Shown here: positions 23,820 through 35,520 of the stretch, piece after piece
Layout: every line of letters begins with the position of its first letter
How positions within the stretch are numbered: the stretch's first letter is position 1
Source of the DNA: Boswellia sacra
Lineage: Eukaryota > Streptophyta > Magnoliopsida > Sapindales > Burseraceae
Assembly: GCA_013180625.2 (NCBI GenBank)
Contig: SNVD02007070.1
Location: 62,001-126,000 of the forward strand
Direction of reading: 5' to 3'
Length of the DNA: 64,000 nucleotides
Notes under the pieces: model-generated
What the model was told of the DNA's origin: nothing
The model's database searches: none
Seen by the model: only the letters and a program-made list of their open reading frames with translations
Translations under genes and position numbers: made by a program

Positions 23820-26370
23820 ATGGAGAACGAAGATGTTCCATCTATGCCTTCCACACCAGCCACACCAGGCACTCCTGGTGCACCTCTCTTTGGTGGGTTC
23901 AAAGGAGAGACTAGAGGTGGCCATGGAAGGAAATCACTTCTTAAAAGTACATGCAAATGCTTTAGTGTTGAGGAATGGGCCATGGAAGAAGGGAGACTCC
24001 CCCCAGTATCTTGCTCATTGCCTTTGTCTCCCCCTCCTGTCTCCCTTACTAGAAAGGTATGATAAGACTCTTCTGTACGAAATAGTCTTACGTGAAACAG
24101 ACGTATCACATCGTATTTCTCTCTATGAATTTTTTATAGACGATGTAATCCGTTTTATCTAAAATTTTTCTGATTAGATTAAACTTTTAACTAACAAATT
24201 TAATGTGTTACTTTTAGCACTTTCATTATTTTTTATGGCAAAATCAGGTTGGAGCAGAATTCATAGGCACCCTTATACTCATCTTTGCTGGGACAGCCAC
24301 AGCTATTGTGAACCAGAAAACACAAGGCATGGAAACTCTACTTGGCTGCGCTGGCTCCACCGGACTCGCTGTAATGATCATCATATTATCGACCGGCCAC
24401 ATCTCCGGAGCCCATCTCAACCCTGCTGTCACCATTGCCTTTGCAGCCCTAAAACACTTTCCATGGAAACATGTATGCACACACATATATATTCTACAAA
24501 AATAATGAAATTTTCTCATTTCCCTTAATTTGTGGATGACCTTACATCAGATATTTATATAAATAGTAGGTTGATCTTCTGTGCAGGTGCCAGTGTACAT
24601 AGGAGCACAAGTGATGGCATCAATATGTGTTGCATTTGCACTAAAGGGGATTTTTCATCCCATAATGGGAGGGGGAGTGACAGTGCCTTCAGGCGGATAT
24701 GGTCAAGCTTTTGCCTTGGAGTTCATTATTAGTTTCAATCTCATGTTTGTTGTCACGGCTGTGGCTACCGACACAAGAGCTGTAAGATCACCGTCCTTCA
24801 ATCAGATTTTTTACAACTCATTTTTTCAAAAAAAAATGTTAAAAAGAGAAAAGAACAAAACCCTATAAACCTATTTTTAGAAAGAACTTCCATTATTCCA
24901 AGTTTTATAATTCAAAACCCCGATTTTCTTTTTCTTATAAAAACATTTTTGTCAATTGATTTTTACGTGTTCAAAAAATATAACTAAGAAACTGTTTCTT
25001 CCTCAATTATTTTAGAAAACATGGTTGCACATGGTTTTAATTATTTTTAAAAAATTTATAATATTATAGCTTATAATTGGCTTCAAATTCATTTCCAATT
25101 AAGATGGACCTTTCCCAGTATCATCCAAGTGACAGAAGTCTCTTCTCCAATTTTTTAATATACAAACGCAGGAGAGATCACAAGAGTCAGTCAACAAAGA
25201 AAGTTGGCATACCTGCAAGTGATTCCATTTCCGATGAATTTTATATATGTTGCTGCAAATTAATTAATTTATCCAAAGACAAGTCGCATACGTGTATCTT
25301 TGGAATCAAGAAGATCCCAAGAAGCTAGAACGTGTCTATGGAAATAAAATAAACATAACAATCTTTATTTATTTATGTTTATAAAAATATTTTATGAATT
25401 TTTCCATCTTATATCTTGCCTTGCCAAACTTTCAAACTTGGAAATGAACTGGACAGAACTTTCACCAAAAGGTTTTCCCCTTGCTTTGACTTATGTTCAT
25501 ATAATGGGCTCACGCTCACATGGTAAAAAGTTGTTTAAAGGGGGAAAAAAGTTGTGGAAACAAAGTCCAAGTTTGTTTTAATTCTGCTGAAGATTGAAAT
25601 AAAAAACGTGAAAATAGAACAAAGGGTCCCTCTAAATCTGAGATTGCGCAGGTGGGGGAGTTGGCGGGAATCGCGGTGGGAGCAACTGTGATGCTTAACA
25701 TACTCATAGCCGGGTATGTCCAAACCTCTCTTCCAGACTATTATGAGTTAATACTGTTGAAAACATTTTTAAACGACAAAATGTTCATTATGATGAGTAT
25801 AAAAACAAAAAATTTTGTGACTTGTTAACTACTCTTGTAGGACAAGTACTTCTTGTTGTTCTTTTTTCCACGACAATTCACATAACTTAATTTAAGTGTC
25901 GGCCAAATCTGATCCATTGAATGGTGTGCTCATGGATGGCCATTTTTCAAATATTAAATATATGAAAAGGGTGCAGATTGCAGAATATCACAGGAAATAA
26001 GATACAATAAGTTTTTATAAGAATGATTTCAAAAAATGATCTTATTTAAACCTATAAGTTGCACAAAATTCAGGTAATTCAATAAATAGAGAATAAGAGA
26101 CATACAGTTGAAAACTACTAATAAGATCATCTCTTGAAATCTCTTCCTTTCATTCTATGGTGCAGACCTTCAACTGGCGGTTCAATGAATCCAGTAAGAA
26201 CTCTGGGACCAGCAATAGCAGGGAACAATTACAAGGCCATCTGGGTCTACCTCACCGCCCCCATCCTAGGGGCGCTCTGTGGCGCAGGAACCTATTCTGC
26301 TGTGAAGCTGCCAGAGGAAGATGGTGAAACACATGAAAAGACTGCAACACCAAGGAGCTTTAGAAGGTGA
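23820..26370 (+). CDS. NIP6;1: NIP6;1-type nodulin-26-like intrinsic protein (boric-acid channel)
   Basis: Five exons: 23820-24056, 24248-24472, 24587-24781, 25652-25713, 26166-26370. All introns are GT-AG and the product has 307 residues. It is a six-helix plasma-membrane channel; NIP5;1 and NIP6;1 move boric acid and small neutral solutes, and Arabidopsis NIP6;1 supplies boron to young shoot tissue. The first pore motif is NPA (137-139) and the second is NPV (248-250); this NPA/NPV pair is the NIP6;1 type, since Arabidopsis NIP5;1 has NPS/NPV. From family alignment the selectivity filter reads Thr117, Ile226, Gly245, Arg251. The N-terminus has ATPGTPG, resembling the TPG repeats that control polar localisation of NIP5;1. 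The C-terminus ends RSFRR, as in Arabidopsis homologues. The ATG is the first in the transcript and gives the family N-terminus. Confidence 0.96.
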
Positions 26371-28249
26371 CTGATAGACAAGAGTCCCAAGTCCTACATA
26401 AGAGTATCCAAGAACTTTGTTAAAACAAGACATGAAGGATCCAAAGGTCGACTAGTTGATGACAACTGTTCAAATATAGTGATGGTATATAGAGATTAAA
26501 CATTCAAAAAAAGAAAAAAAAAAAAAGAATCAGTCAAATGCCTGTATCAATTATGTATATGATATTCAAGCTAAAGATTGCCGGAAAGCTTGTCGAGATT
26601 GAGTTTGTGTTTGTAAAGTATGTTTAAGTTGAGTGAGAAACGAAATTATTTCTGTGGTTATTAGTTTTATTTATCCTCGCTTCTCTCAAAGCATGTTCTG
26701 GTACTAATGGTTACTCCAGTTCGTTCTGAAGATGAATATCCAAGAAGATGATAGTGAAGTATCCTATAACAATACATTTCACCCAATCAACACCATTTTA
26801 ATCTATATCCTCATCAGCCTATTATGATTACTCAATCACAACCATATCCCAAATGTAAAAATACCAGCGACAGAAGACAAGTTAACATACAATAGACAAG
26901 GCTCTTAGGATATAAAATAGCAGCTTCCCAACTGCCTGGACACCAAGAACTCCGCATTTTCACCATCTAACTCCAATGTTCGCCATCTAAGGGTAGATGC
27001 TGAAGATGCACAAAGCCAAGCTACTATCAGAACAAGAGAATAGAATAATCAAATTACAAGTTAAATCTAGGCCATTGATTAAGTAGATTTAGAACCAGTG
27101 AATCTTATTTGCAAAAAGATAGAAGCATCGGCAAATGATGAAGTTCTAAGGAGCTAGAACTTAAAATTATAAGATTTAGCAGAAAGGGTCATGGCAACGC
27201 TCACCCTGCGACTATGCTGGCTCCTCAAACTTTATGGCAGTCTCTTTGCCAGTTCAATAAACTAAATAAATAAAAATAACAAAGACAAGTGAAAACGACT
27301 AATAATCTACACAAATATATGATGCCAGCATAACTTGGGCACATTTAACCAAAAAAGGATGGATTCTTCGCTCCCACGCAGATCCTTCCTAAGTTTTATC
27401 AGAGCTTTTTTCATTAGAGCAAAAATAGAAGGAGAACAAAAAGAGATAAGAAATGAAGTCTTGACTCAGGCAAGAGAAGAAAATCCTGAGATGAAACCTT
27501 ACGCCAAAAACACATAGAGAGTTATTATTATCAATCTCAACTAAGAAAGTAACAGTTACTAACCATCATAAAATGCTCTTGAAAATGTAAGTTCATTTGC
27601 ACAAGTTGTCACATTGAGTTTAGGAACTTAGTCATAAGAATATATTGAATTTCTTACCTGGAAAAGCTCTACACTGTAACACTAAGCATCAATACAAGCA
27701 ATATAGAATACAATATTGCATTTTGGAAGCTAGACAAGCAATTGGGTAACCAAATCTTATACATATTCACACTTCAAAAGAGGTTTGACCTTCCAATAAG
27801 ATTTCAACCATGTTTGACATCATTGAGAACTACTAGATTAGATGCAAAATCTAAAATTGGATTTAAACAGAAGCAAAATAAAATAAAATAAAATAAAATA
27901 AACAGTTCAAAAACAGAAATAGATGTATATAGAACAAAAATACTGACCTAAGCTACTCGCCATATTGTCATCAGTTGAATGAATCTTTTCTCTTCCCTCC
28001 AAATTCCAAATCAATGCTGGCATCCAACATTTCCCACGTTTACTCAGCATCCAAACAAAGCAAAAAGGGTTCCAAAAATTTACCCCACTTCAGAAACTCG
28101 AGAAACTTTTCTCCATTTTCCTTTCTTTCCCGTACTTCCTCACCAACCAAACAGACTTCTCTCCCTTCCCCATTGCAAACCAACGCCATTCTTCCATACC
28201 CATTGCAAAAACGTACAACCCCACCAGACATTTAGCACAAATTTCCCAC
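26371..28249. other. NIP6;1 3' region and possible spliced 3' UTR of the minus-strand neighbour
   Basis: I find no coding gene. Three good minus-strand donor-like sites follow the stop of the YfiM-like gene: AG|GTCAGT at 27948/27947, CAG|GTAAGAA at 27658/27657 and CAGG|GTGAGC at 27205/27204. This suggests a long, possibly spliced 3' UTR or non-coding transcript, but acceptor positions are uncertain. An (AAAAT)n stretch lies at about 27880-27901. Confidence 0.35.
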
Positions 28250-28603
28250 TCAAACGGGCAGAAACCCTCGGGTTTGACCCGATTCAACCACGGGTCGACC
28301 CGGGAGCTTCCGCGATAAATAAAGAGCAGAAGAGGCGATCAAGACGCCGATAACATCGGCGACGGCATCCTTGTAAGAAGCTCCAGCGGAAGGGAAGAAA
28401 CCGAACTGATCAGCAGCTTCCTTGGCAGCGCCGGCTAAGAGTGATAGGATGGACCCGATTTGGATTGGGCGGGTGCGCAGAGAGGGGTGACGGGCACGTG
28501 ATGCTAGGGCAGAGAAGAGGAGAGTGAGAGAGAAGCAGAAGAGGAAATGATAGAGCTTGTCTGGAGCTAGCCAAGGATCGTGGTCTACATTGTCGCCGTC
28601 CAT
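28250..28603 (-). CDS. Small membrane protein resembling the YfiM/DUF2279 family
   Basis: A single exon of 117 residues starts at the ATG at 28603-28601. Hydrophobic segments are at about 17-37, 48-60 and 80-97. Motifs are PWLAPDKLYHF (10-20), AGAAKEAADQFGFF (57-70) and ASYKDAVADVIGVLIA (75-90). The spacing D-K--H, K-E--D and S-KD-V-D-G resembles bacterial YfiM/DUF2279 lipoproteins (DK-HF, KE-WD, S-KD---D--G), so I infer a distant member of that group. I recall similar hypothetical proteins in other plants but no experimental function. The CDS is notably GC-richer than its surroundings. The last 18 residues are polar and look unconserved. It lies tail-to-tail with NIP6;1. The ORF is probably real; its function is unknown. 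Confidence 0.78.
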   Translation of the reverse strand: MDGDNVDHDPWLAPDKLYHFLFCFSLTLLFSALASRARHPSLRTRPIQIGSILSLLAGAAKEAADQFGFFPSAGASYKDAVADVIGVLIASSALYLSRKLPGRPVVESGQTRGFLPV

Positions 28604-28988
28604 GGCGGCGTTTGAGCGAGAAGCGCTCTCTTTGGTTTCTCCAAGCCACTTTTGCTGCTTGCTGCTGGGACTTGGAAGGTATTTGATTATTTAGGGGAAA
28701 ATTAAATTTAGCTCCCTCATACTTTGACAAATTTTTCAACGTCCTTGACGTTTCAGAAAAATTAACAACGAATATTTGTGGTAGTCTGGCATCAATCCAC
28801 CATTTTTAATTTTTAGAGTACTTCCATATATTTCAAACTTTTCGTCAAATGATACATCTCATTTGATTTCAATATGTAACGATAATAAATAAAAATAGTT
28901 CTATATATTTTTCATATTAAAAGAGGATTTTAGGGTTAATTTTGAAAATGATTAAAAGGAATTTTTAAGTGAAAATCAGTTAAAAAAT

Positions 28989-29892
28989 GAAAAATTGAGA
29001 AAATAGACACAATTAGGGGGTCTTGTTGAAAAATAAACACATTCTGAAAAATTTTTATGCCATAGACACTTTCTTGACAAAAAGACTCAAATACCCTTTG
29101 AAATTATTTGCGTCCGATTACTTACATCTGACACTCTTTTCAGGGATAAAATAGTCAAATTACAAACTATGGGGACTAAAAAAAATTAAAATATGGATAT
29201 ATTTAGAGCTGTATATCCCACGAGACTTGCGCGCTTGCTAGACAGACGCTCGACACTACACGAAGACTTGCGCGTTCGACACTCGACACTTATGTGTCGA
29301 GTCGTGTCGGATTCTCGATAACAGTCTATTTTCGAGGACACATTAATCCGACACTCGACATTACTTTGCATCCGACACAACTCAACACTCAACGTTACTT
29401 GCATCTGACACAACTCCACATGTCGAGTGTCTTCTTCGTCACGAAGAAACGCGTCGATTTTTACCATTTTTACATACATCAAACCAAAAAATAAACCAAA
29501 TAATACTTCATTTAGCCCCACAAACACAGAATAAATACAAAATACGAACTCAAACTCAAATCCTTAAATTCAAAATCCCTAAAATCTACCTCAAATCCCC
29601 AAACCTGGAATAAGTTTCTCATTCCTCTTGCTGCGTTTCGAACTGCGCTTTTGACGGTATATTGGAAGCTAGACAACAACAGACGGTTATGGAAATAAAA
29701 CACGATTATGGAAATAGGACATGGTAACTGGTAAGTGAAGGAAAGAGGGAAATAAAGAGTTTAGGAATAAATTGAATTTCAAAGGGTATTTGAGTCTTTT
29801 TGTCAAGAAAGTATCTATAATATGAAAATTTTTCAGCATGTGTCTATTTTTCAATAAGACCTCTTAATTGTGTCTATTTTCTCAATTTTTTC
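28989..29892. mobile_element. Long-TIR element, probably Mutator-like, non-autonomous
   Basis: Segments 28989-29105 and 29775-29892 are inverted copies of each other. Both outer ends begin GAAAAATTGAGAAAATAGAC (one extra A in the right copy) and run inwards to AATACCCTTTGAAATT. The flanks TTAAAAAAT and ATTAAAAAT agree at 7 of 9 positions, a possible 9-bp target duplication. Long TIRs with a 9-bp duplication point to Mutator-like elements. The 670-bp interior has no transposase. It has a GC-richer cluster (29215-29445) of repeated TCGACACTCGACAC and CCGACACAACTC motifs and their complements. Confidence 0.8.
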
Positions 29893-30748
29893 ATTAAAAA
29901 TACATTAGCAATGCCAAGAGATCTGCCTCTGATTTGATATAAGAACCTCTCCACTAATAGAATCTTCTAATTCTAGATGCTACCATTTACTTCAAAGCAT
30001 AACTCCAATTGTCTGGAATTAGGAAGGCCTAAAGGCCTCATGAGTCGTTGCCACAAATGTCTTTTATCCTTTTTTTCTCTTAGTTGTCCAAGTATAAGCG
30101 TGAAAAAGAAATGATTATGGGATGCAATCTATTTAAAAGATTGATTATTTTTTAAATCAATCCTTCAGTTTTAGTTATTTTGAAAATTTCACAACTTTAA
30201 TACAATAGAAGGGAAATAATAGATTAGTTAAAACAAAATATCTTTGGAATTGTTGCCATTTCCTTTTTAAATTTCAAAATATAAGAATTCCAATACCTTT
30301 TTCATAAATAAAAATAAATAATTTTTAATTTTATTCACGATATGTAAGAAAATAATAATATTCTAATAATTTTATATGTTATTAAGTCATCTTTCATCAA
30401 TTAAACTCAGCTTCAAGAAGGGTCAACATCCAGGAGTTGCTGAGGATCCAAAAACTTTGATTCTTTAATTGAGATCAAGCTACATGACATGCTCAGGAAG
30501 AGAGCATCCAAATAGAAGCCAAAAAAGGGGAAAACTGATATTATAATTATACTGACAAACAAAACTAAATTAGAAATAACATCAAAATTGAGGTACATGG
30601 TACTGCAGGTCATTTGAGGAACATGTGTAAAATACACTCTAGAATATAATCTCATTAGCAACTATATCTATTCAAGCCAATTCATGTCAAACTTTAGATC
30701 ATTGATTTAATTTGATCCTCTCACAATTGCTCCCATATACTTTTAGTG
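29893..30748. other. Spacer and 3' flank of RPL7
   Basis: AT-rich; no gene seen. The part nearest 30748 should be the 3' UTR of the minus-strand ribosomal protein gene. Confidence 0.45.
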
Positions 30749-33000
30749 CTAAATCATCTTACTGATTAGATCATTGATCTGTTCCTCACGATTTCCGGCT
30801 TCTCCACCTTCCTTGAATGGTTGTTTCTTCCCCAGAAAGCCTCCTTCTGGCTTGTTTAGTAGAAAAGGTCCCAAAAACCTTATTACCTCCTTAAAATGTG
30901 GACCAACATTCGCAATTTCGTGTACAATATCTTCTATGCAAATGATATTATGTTTCCCCAATGCCTGCCACATTAGAAATGGGAGAAAAAAGGTTAAGAA
31001 AAAATACAAGACTCTGTATTTATAAGACTTGTCTTGGTATTGGCATCCGGATTTGAGAATATAGATTGAAACAAAGTTAAAGCAATATAAATTTCATACC
31101 TGTTCAATAATGTTGTTATCAGTGAGAGGAATTCTTCGTTTTTCTATCATTGCATAACCCTTCTTCAATATTAGCTCCCTCACATTTGTAATATTAGGAT
31201 ATCTAAAAGAAAAGAAAAATAAATACCATAAACTAATAATGAAAATAATAGTTGCAACGTTATAGCAACAAAAATATTTGAAAAAGCATGAATTTGGATA
31301 CTTGAGTTAATATGGAAATGCAATATAAACAAACTTTTGAGGGATAAATGATTGACCAGTAATAGGTGCATTAACATGATTCTTCAGTAGGCAGATTAAA
31401 AGGGACAAAAATAAATTCAAATTGTAGCAAAAAGCTAAGAAGAACATTAATAATTGGAGAAGATCAAAATGCAGGGTTTCTTCAAATTCCATCATGACCC
31501 AACCAAAGTATACAGATAAAGAAAAACCATATATCAGAAACCCTAGCTTATTTATAGAGAACTCCTAGATGCCAAAAGCAACATACATCGATCAGGCAAG
31601 TGGACATACACCAACTTAATCAAAACCTAAACAAGCTATCTAAACATTGTTAATTGAGCCAAACTAAAACTACAGACACTCATATGGTTAAACAAGCTCG
31701 GCTGAGCTCAAGCATGGTTGCTCATTCCAAGATAAGCATGTAGATAGCATGGTCTATTAGTTCCGTTGATTTGGCTTTTTTGAACCATAATATAGAGGTA
31801 GGCATAAAAATAGGAGCAACCTCAGAATTTGCCTGTTTCAAGGGGGAACCTCAAGAACAAGAAAACTACTGGTTTCTAATATCATCATAACTTCAAAGTC
31901 CCTATGTATTGTGGTCTAATAAGACGCATTAAATGAATACATTCATAGAATGAACCAAGACAAAAACTACAGCCGCTACCACGAAACCAGTCAAGCAATG
32001 GAGATTAGCATATAAAAAAAAATTTTAAAAAAAATCCCAAATTATAATAAGTAATGTAATTATATAATTGTAGGCAATAAAAGGAGGTTGTCAACCATTA
32101 CTTCAGTTAGCATGAAACACACATTTTATGATCTGCTCGTCATGCTAAAACCCAGCACATAATAATAAGAAGTAAGGTTTAGTCTCTCTTACCCATAAGT
32201 TACATAAGGCTCCACCTTCTGCAGCTTTTCTAATATGCCTTCACTAGCTCTGGCAAAGACACCAGTGAAGACTCTTCTCAATCTCAAGTTGTACAGGATC
32301 TTCCTAGTTTTTGGGTGCATGTCACTTGCACTGAAAAAAATGGAGACATCAGAACCTCAATCAATTGAAGGCACAAATATTTAATAAATCACCACAGAAA
32401 ATTAGTACTCAACCTACCCCTGTACGCGCATAATGAAAAGCAAGTTAGATTTCGTCTTCAGCTTTGCAGTTTTCGCCCTTTTCCCCCGCTGTTTCATTCT
32501 GATAAGGTCCAATTCCTACACAAAAAACACATTCGTATGAGAAAAAATTCACCTATACAGTACACTGTAGTAAATTTCCCATTAAAATTAATAAAAGATG
32601 CACACCCAAGAAGCTATCTACAGATTTGACAGTTAATCAATTTAAGCACAACATAACTTTTCAAGTTACAAACTTGTGATCTGAAAACGCTAAGGCCTCA
32701 AATCTTTAAGCCTCAAACATCAAAATTTCAAATGAAATTTTATAATAAACTAGTGGGCTCATTATAAAACAATAAAAAAAAATTAGGAGAAATAGAAAGG
32801 ATTACCTGCTCCCTGAACTGTTTGACGAAATCTTCAGGTCGTTTGATATCCTCCACCTTCTTCTTCTTATTATTACTTTGTCCATACTTACCCAACTCCA
32901 ACTGGGCTTTTCTTGTAAGCGCCAAAGCTTCATTGCTTCTCCTTTTCTTCAACACAGTCTCTGATACGTACGCCAGCGGCTTTGCTTCCTCTTCTGCCAT
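30749..33000 (-). CDS. RPL7A: Ribosomal protein uL30, 60S L7-1 type
   Basis: Five exons on the minus strand: 33000-32806, 32515-32418, 32330-32193, 31202-31100, 30964-30749. All introns are GT-AG and the product has 249 residues. It is a cytosolic 60S subunit component. The N-terminal basic helix region (KKKKVEDIKRPEDFVKQFRE, about 45-64) is the RPL7-specific extension, and the L30 fold starts at LLFIMRVQG (about 89-97). LTDNNIIEQALG and the C-terminal GNREEQINDLISKM are family hallmarks. The start MAEEEAKPL matches the Arabidopsis L7-1 paralogue, which is more diverged than the other L7 copies. The frame is open further upstream but has no earlier ATG. Exon phases join exactly, so this is an intact gene and not a processed copy. 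Confidence 0.96.
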
Positions 33001-33096
33001 AACTATTCTTGCTTTTTCCTGTGCACCCAATCACGGAGAAGATGGTGCGGTGGGCGTTTGGAGTAACAGAGAAGCGGCTTGTAAGATGCCTGGGTA

Positions 33097-33105
33097 TAGG
33101 GTTTA
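33097..33105 (-). promoter_or_regulatory. Telo-box-like element upstream of RPL7
   Basis: TAAACCCTA on the minus strand lies about 100 bp upstream of the RPL7 ATG. Telo boxes (AAACCCTA) are typical of plant ribosomal-protein promoters and leaders; its role here is inferred from position. Confidence 0.55.
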
Positions 33106-33150
33106 GTTTACAAAGGAAAGCGCTTGGCCTCGCGAACTTGCTACCGGACA

Positions 33151-34493
33151 AACCGGTTAGCTAATATGTGAGACTGAATTTTTTAGGTTTTTTCTTTTTC
33201 TAGTAAAATTATAAATTACTATTTTATTATACATTGGAAAATAATTCTAGATTTACAATCAAAAGTAACAACTAAAAATATATAATCTTGACACAAATTC
33301 ATTAGATAGATAAGTTTTTATTTATTAAAGAAAATATTTTTTTATTTTTCTTTATTTAATGAATCTGTGTTACGTCAGATTGTATGAATTTGATTGAATA
33401 AATTAGTTGTATATTCAAAACTACTCTCTATAAAATTAAAATAGTTAGGTGAATTATTAAACAAGATAATAAATTGGAAATAATTTAAGTATAAGAGTCG
33501 TAAACTCTACACATAAAATTTAACTTTCTATTTAGAATAATAATACTTTAAATCTAGTTTCAAGTTCAAGTACACATTTTTATTAGGTTAATTGTTATAA
33601 TGAACAAGTTCTTATTAATTTTAATAGTTCTCAATTTTTTATAAAATTTAATTTAAAAGATAAAACGCCTTTTATCTAGTATTTATCAACTTGACATAAA
33701 TGTTAAAAAGTTCTATCAATATATCTAAAATATGTAAATACATTTAACTCATATAAGTATATTGGTCACTAAATGTTAAACTCAACTAAATTGTAAATAA
33801 TAATAATAACAATGATATTGATGAGGTTTTTTTCACTAAAATTCATAAGAACCATCCAACTTGATTATCTTATTGCAACTCTAATTTTTATTATTCAACA
33901 TAATCTTATTTTTTAAAAGGGGAAAAAATCACAAATTACCCACTAGGTTTTGGTAATTGTCAACTGCATGTCCACTATTGCTCCATATGTCAACACTACT
34001 GAAAGCATTTTAAAAAATCCATCAATCACAACCCTAACACAAAACGGTGTTAATTTTCTTTGACAGTACAAGGGTAATAATGTCATTTTGGCGTCATATG
34101 ATCCATCAACAATCATCCTTTTTCGTCTACCTTCTACGTCATATAATACGGGAACAAGCTTATCACCATTATTATCTAGTTTCTACGAAAAAAAAAAAAA
34201 TCACCCATGATGAAATGAATCAACTTATCCAAATCAAAAGCCAACAAAACCGGCTTGCTCTTCTCCAACAAACCCTCAAAAAAATATTAGTATTGCTATG
34301 TATTTTAAGTAAGCAATCACCTTGCAACTTCTTGATTTTAGTCTATGCCATGACAATTTGTCATTCTTCCGAGCAAAATTCTAGAGCTTTGGTTGACTGG
34401 CTAAGACTAACTATGGATTAATGGAAGAGTTTTGGTTGACTGAACACCGGGGTAACTTACGCTTGGCTATGCCAATATACACTATAGATCGAG
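33151..34493. other. AT-rich spacer
   Basis: No gene recognised. Short frames around 34047-34421 have no family resemblance. Confidence 0.5.
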
Positions 34494-34501
34494 ACCATGA
34501 G

Positions 34502-35512
34502 TAGGGTTGTCAAAATCCGGGTGCAAGTGCGGATGTGGGTTTTGCATTTCCGCACCTGGACCGAAAGATGTACTCCTTCCCCCGTACACCGCAATTTCTC
34601 CGGATTTTTCTTGTGTGGTGCGGGTGCGGTTTTTCCCGAATATAATTTCTCTCCCGCAACCCGCAACTAACCCGGATAAAATACCTGGAAATCCCCGGAT
34701 TTCAATTCCTCATGGCTGTTTTTGGAACTTTTTCTTCCTTCAATTCATGCATCATGCTTGCTGCCTAGTGCCTAGTGCCATTCTACTTGCTGCATATCAA
34801 ATTCATTCATCTTTGTCTCATAATCATTTAACTTTCCACGTCAAAGCAACCAAATATAGAAAGAAAAAAATATAGGTTTCCAGACTTCAAGGTTGAAATA
34901 AGGTCCTAATTTCTTTGGATGGCAAAGGAACAAGTATAAAGAAGGGAGAAAGCAGAGGTGAGAGGCTGTCTACTGCTGCGATGAGTTTCTGCCTTCTGCT
35001 ATCCTATTTGTTCAACAGAGAAAGAGGCAACAGACCAACGGTTGTGGCTGCAGGTGATGACTTTGATGATCGACGATGGTGATGACCAACAAGAGCTAGA
35101 GAGAAGACCGTGATCAGCATGACAAGAGGAGGAAGGAGCATGAGGCAGTGTAGTGGTGGTGCAGTGGTAAGCTTCAAAGTTGCGAAATGGTATAAGGACC
35201 CGGAATGGTTTTTTAACTTTTTATTTTTTTATTCTTTGAATTATATATATAATATAAATATTATTTATTTTTTGAATATATAAACCATATGTCCGGTGCG
35301 GGTGCGGGTGCGGGCTGGGGAAAGTAGATACCGCACCTGGACCGCATCCGGATTCCAAACTCCACATACACACCCACACCCGCATGAAGTCCCCGCAATT
35401 CCGGTGAAAATTTCACCCGCATGCAGTCCCCGCAATTCCGGTGAAAATTTCACCCGCATATGCCAGGTAAATTTCAGGTACCCGGATTACCCGATTTTTT
35501 TTGCCATCCCTA
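34502..35512. mobile_element. hAT-type non-autonomous element, 1011 bp, perfect 8-bp target duplication
   Basis: Ends are TAGGGTTGTCAAAATCCGGG and the inverted TAGGGATGGCAAAAAAAATC. The target duplication ACCATGAG is perfect (34494-34501 and 35513-35520). Both subterminal regions carry clusters of CCGGGTGCGG-like motifs and their complements, including two copies of CCCCGCAATTCCGGTGAAAA near 35391-35455. The middle (34700-35230) is unrelated, moderately complex sequence with no transposase; it may be captured host DNA. End sequence and subterminal layout are like the element at 15931-17973, so both may depend on related hAT transposases. Confidence 0.9.
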
Positions 35513-35520
35513 ACCATGAG

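Noticed and set aside
34047..34421. 124-codon plus-strand ORF before the hAT element
   Set aside because: Composition is random-like with no domain, conserved motif or splice context.
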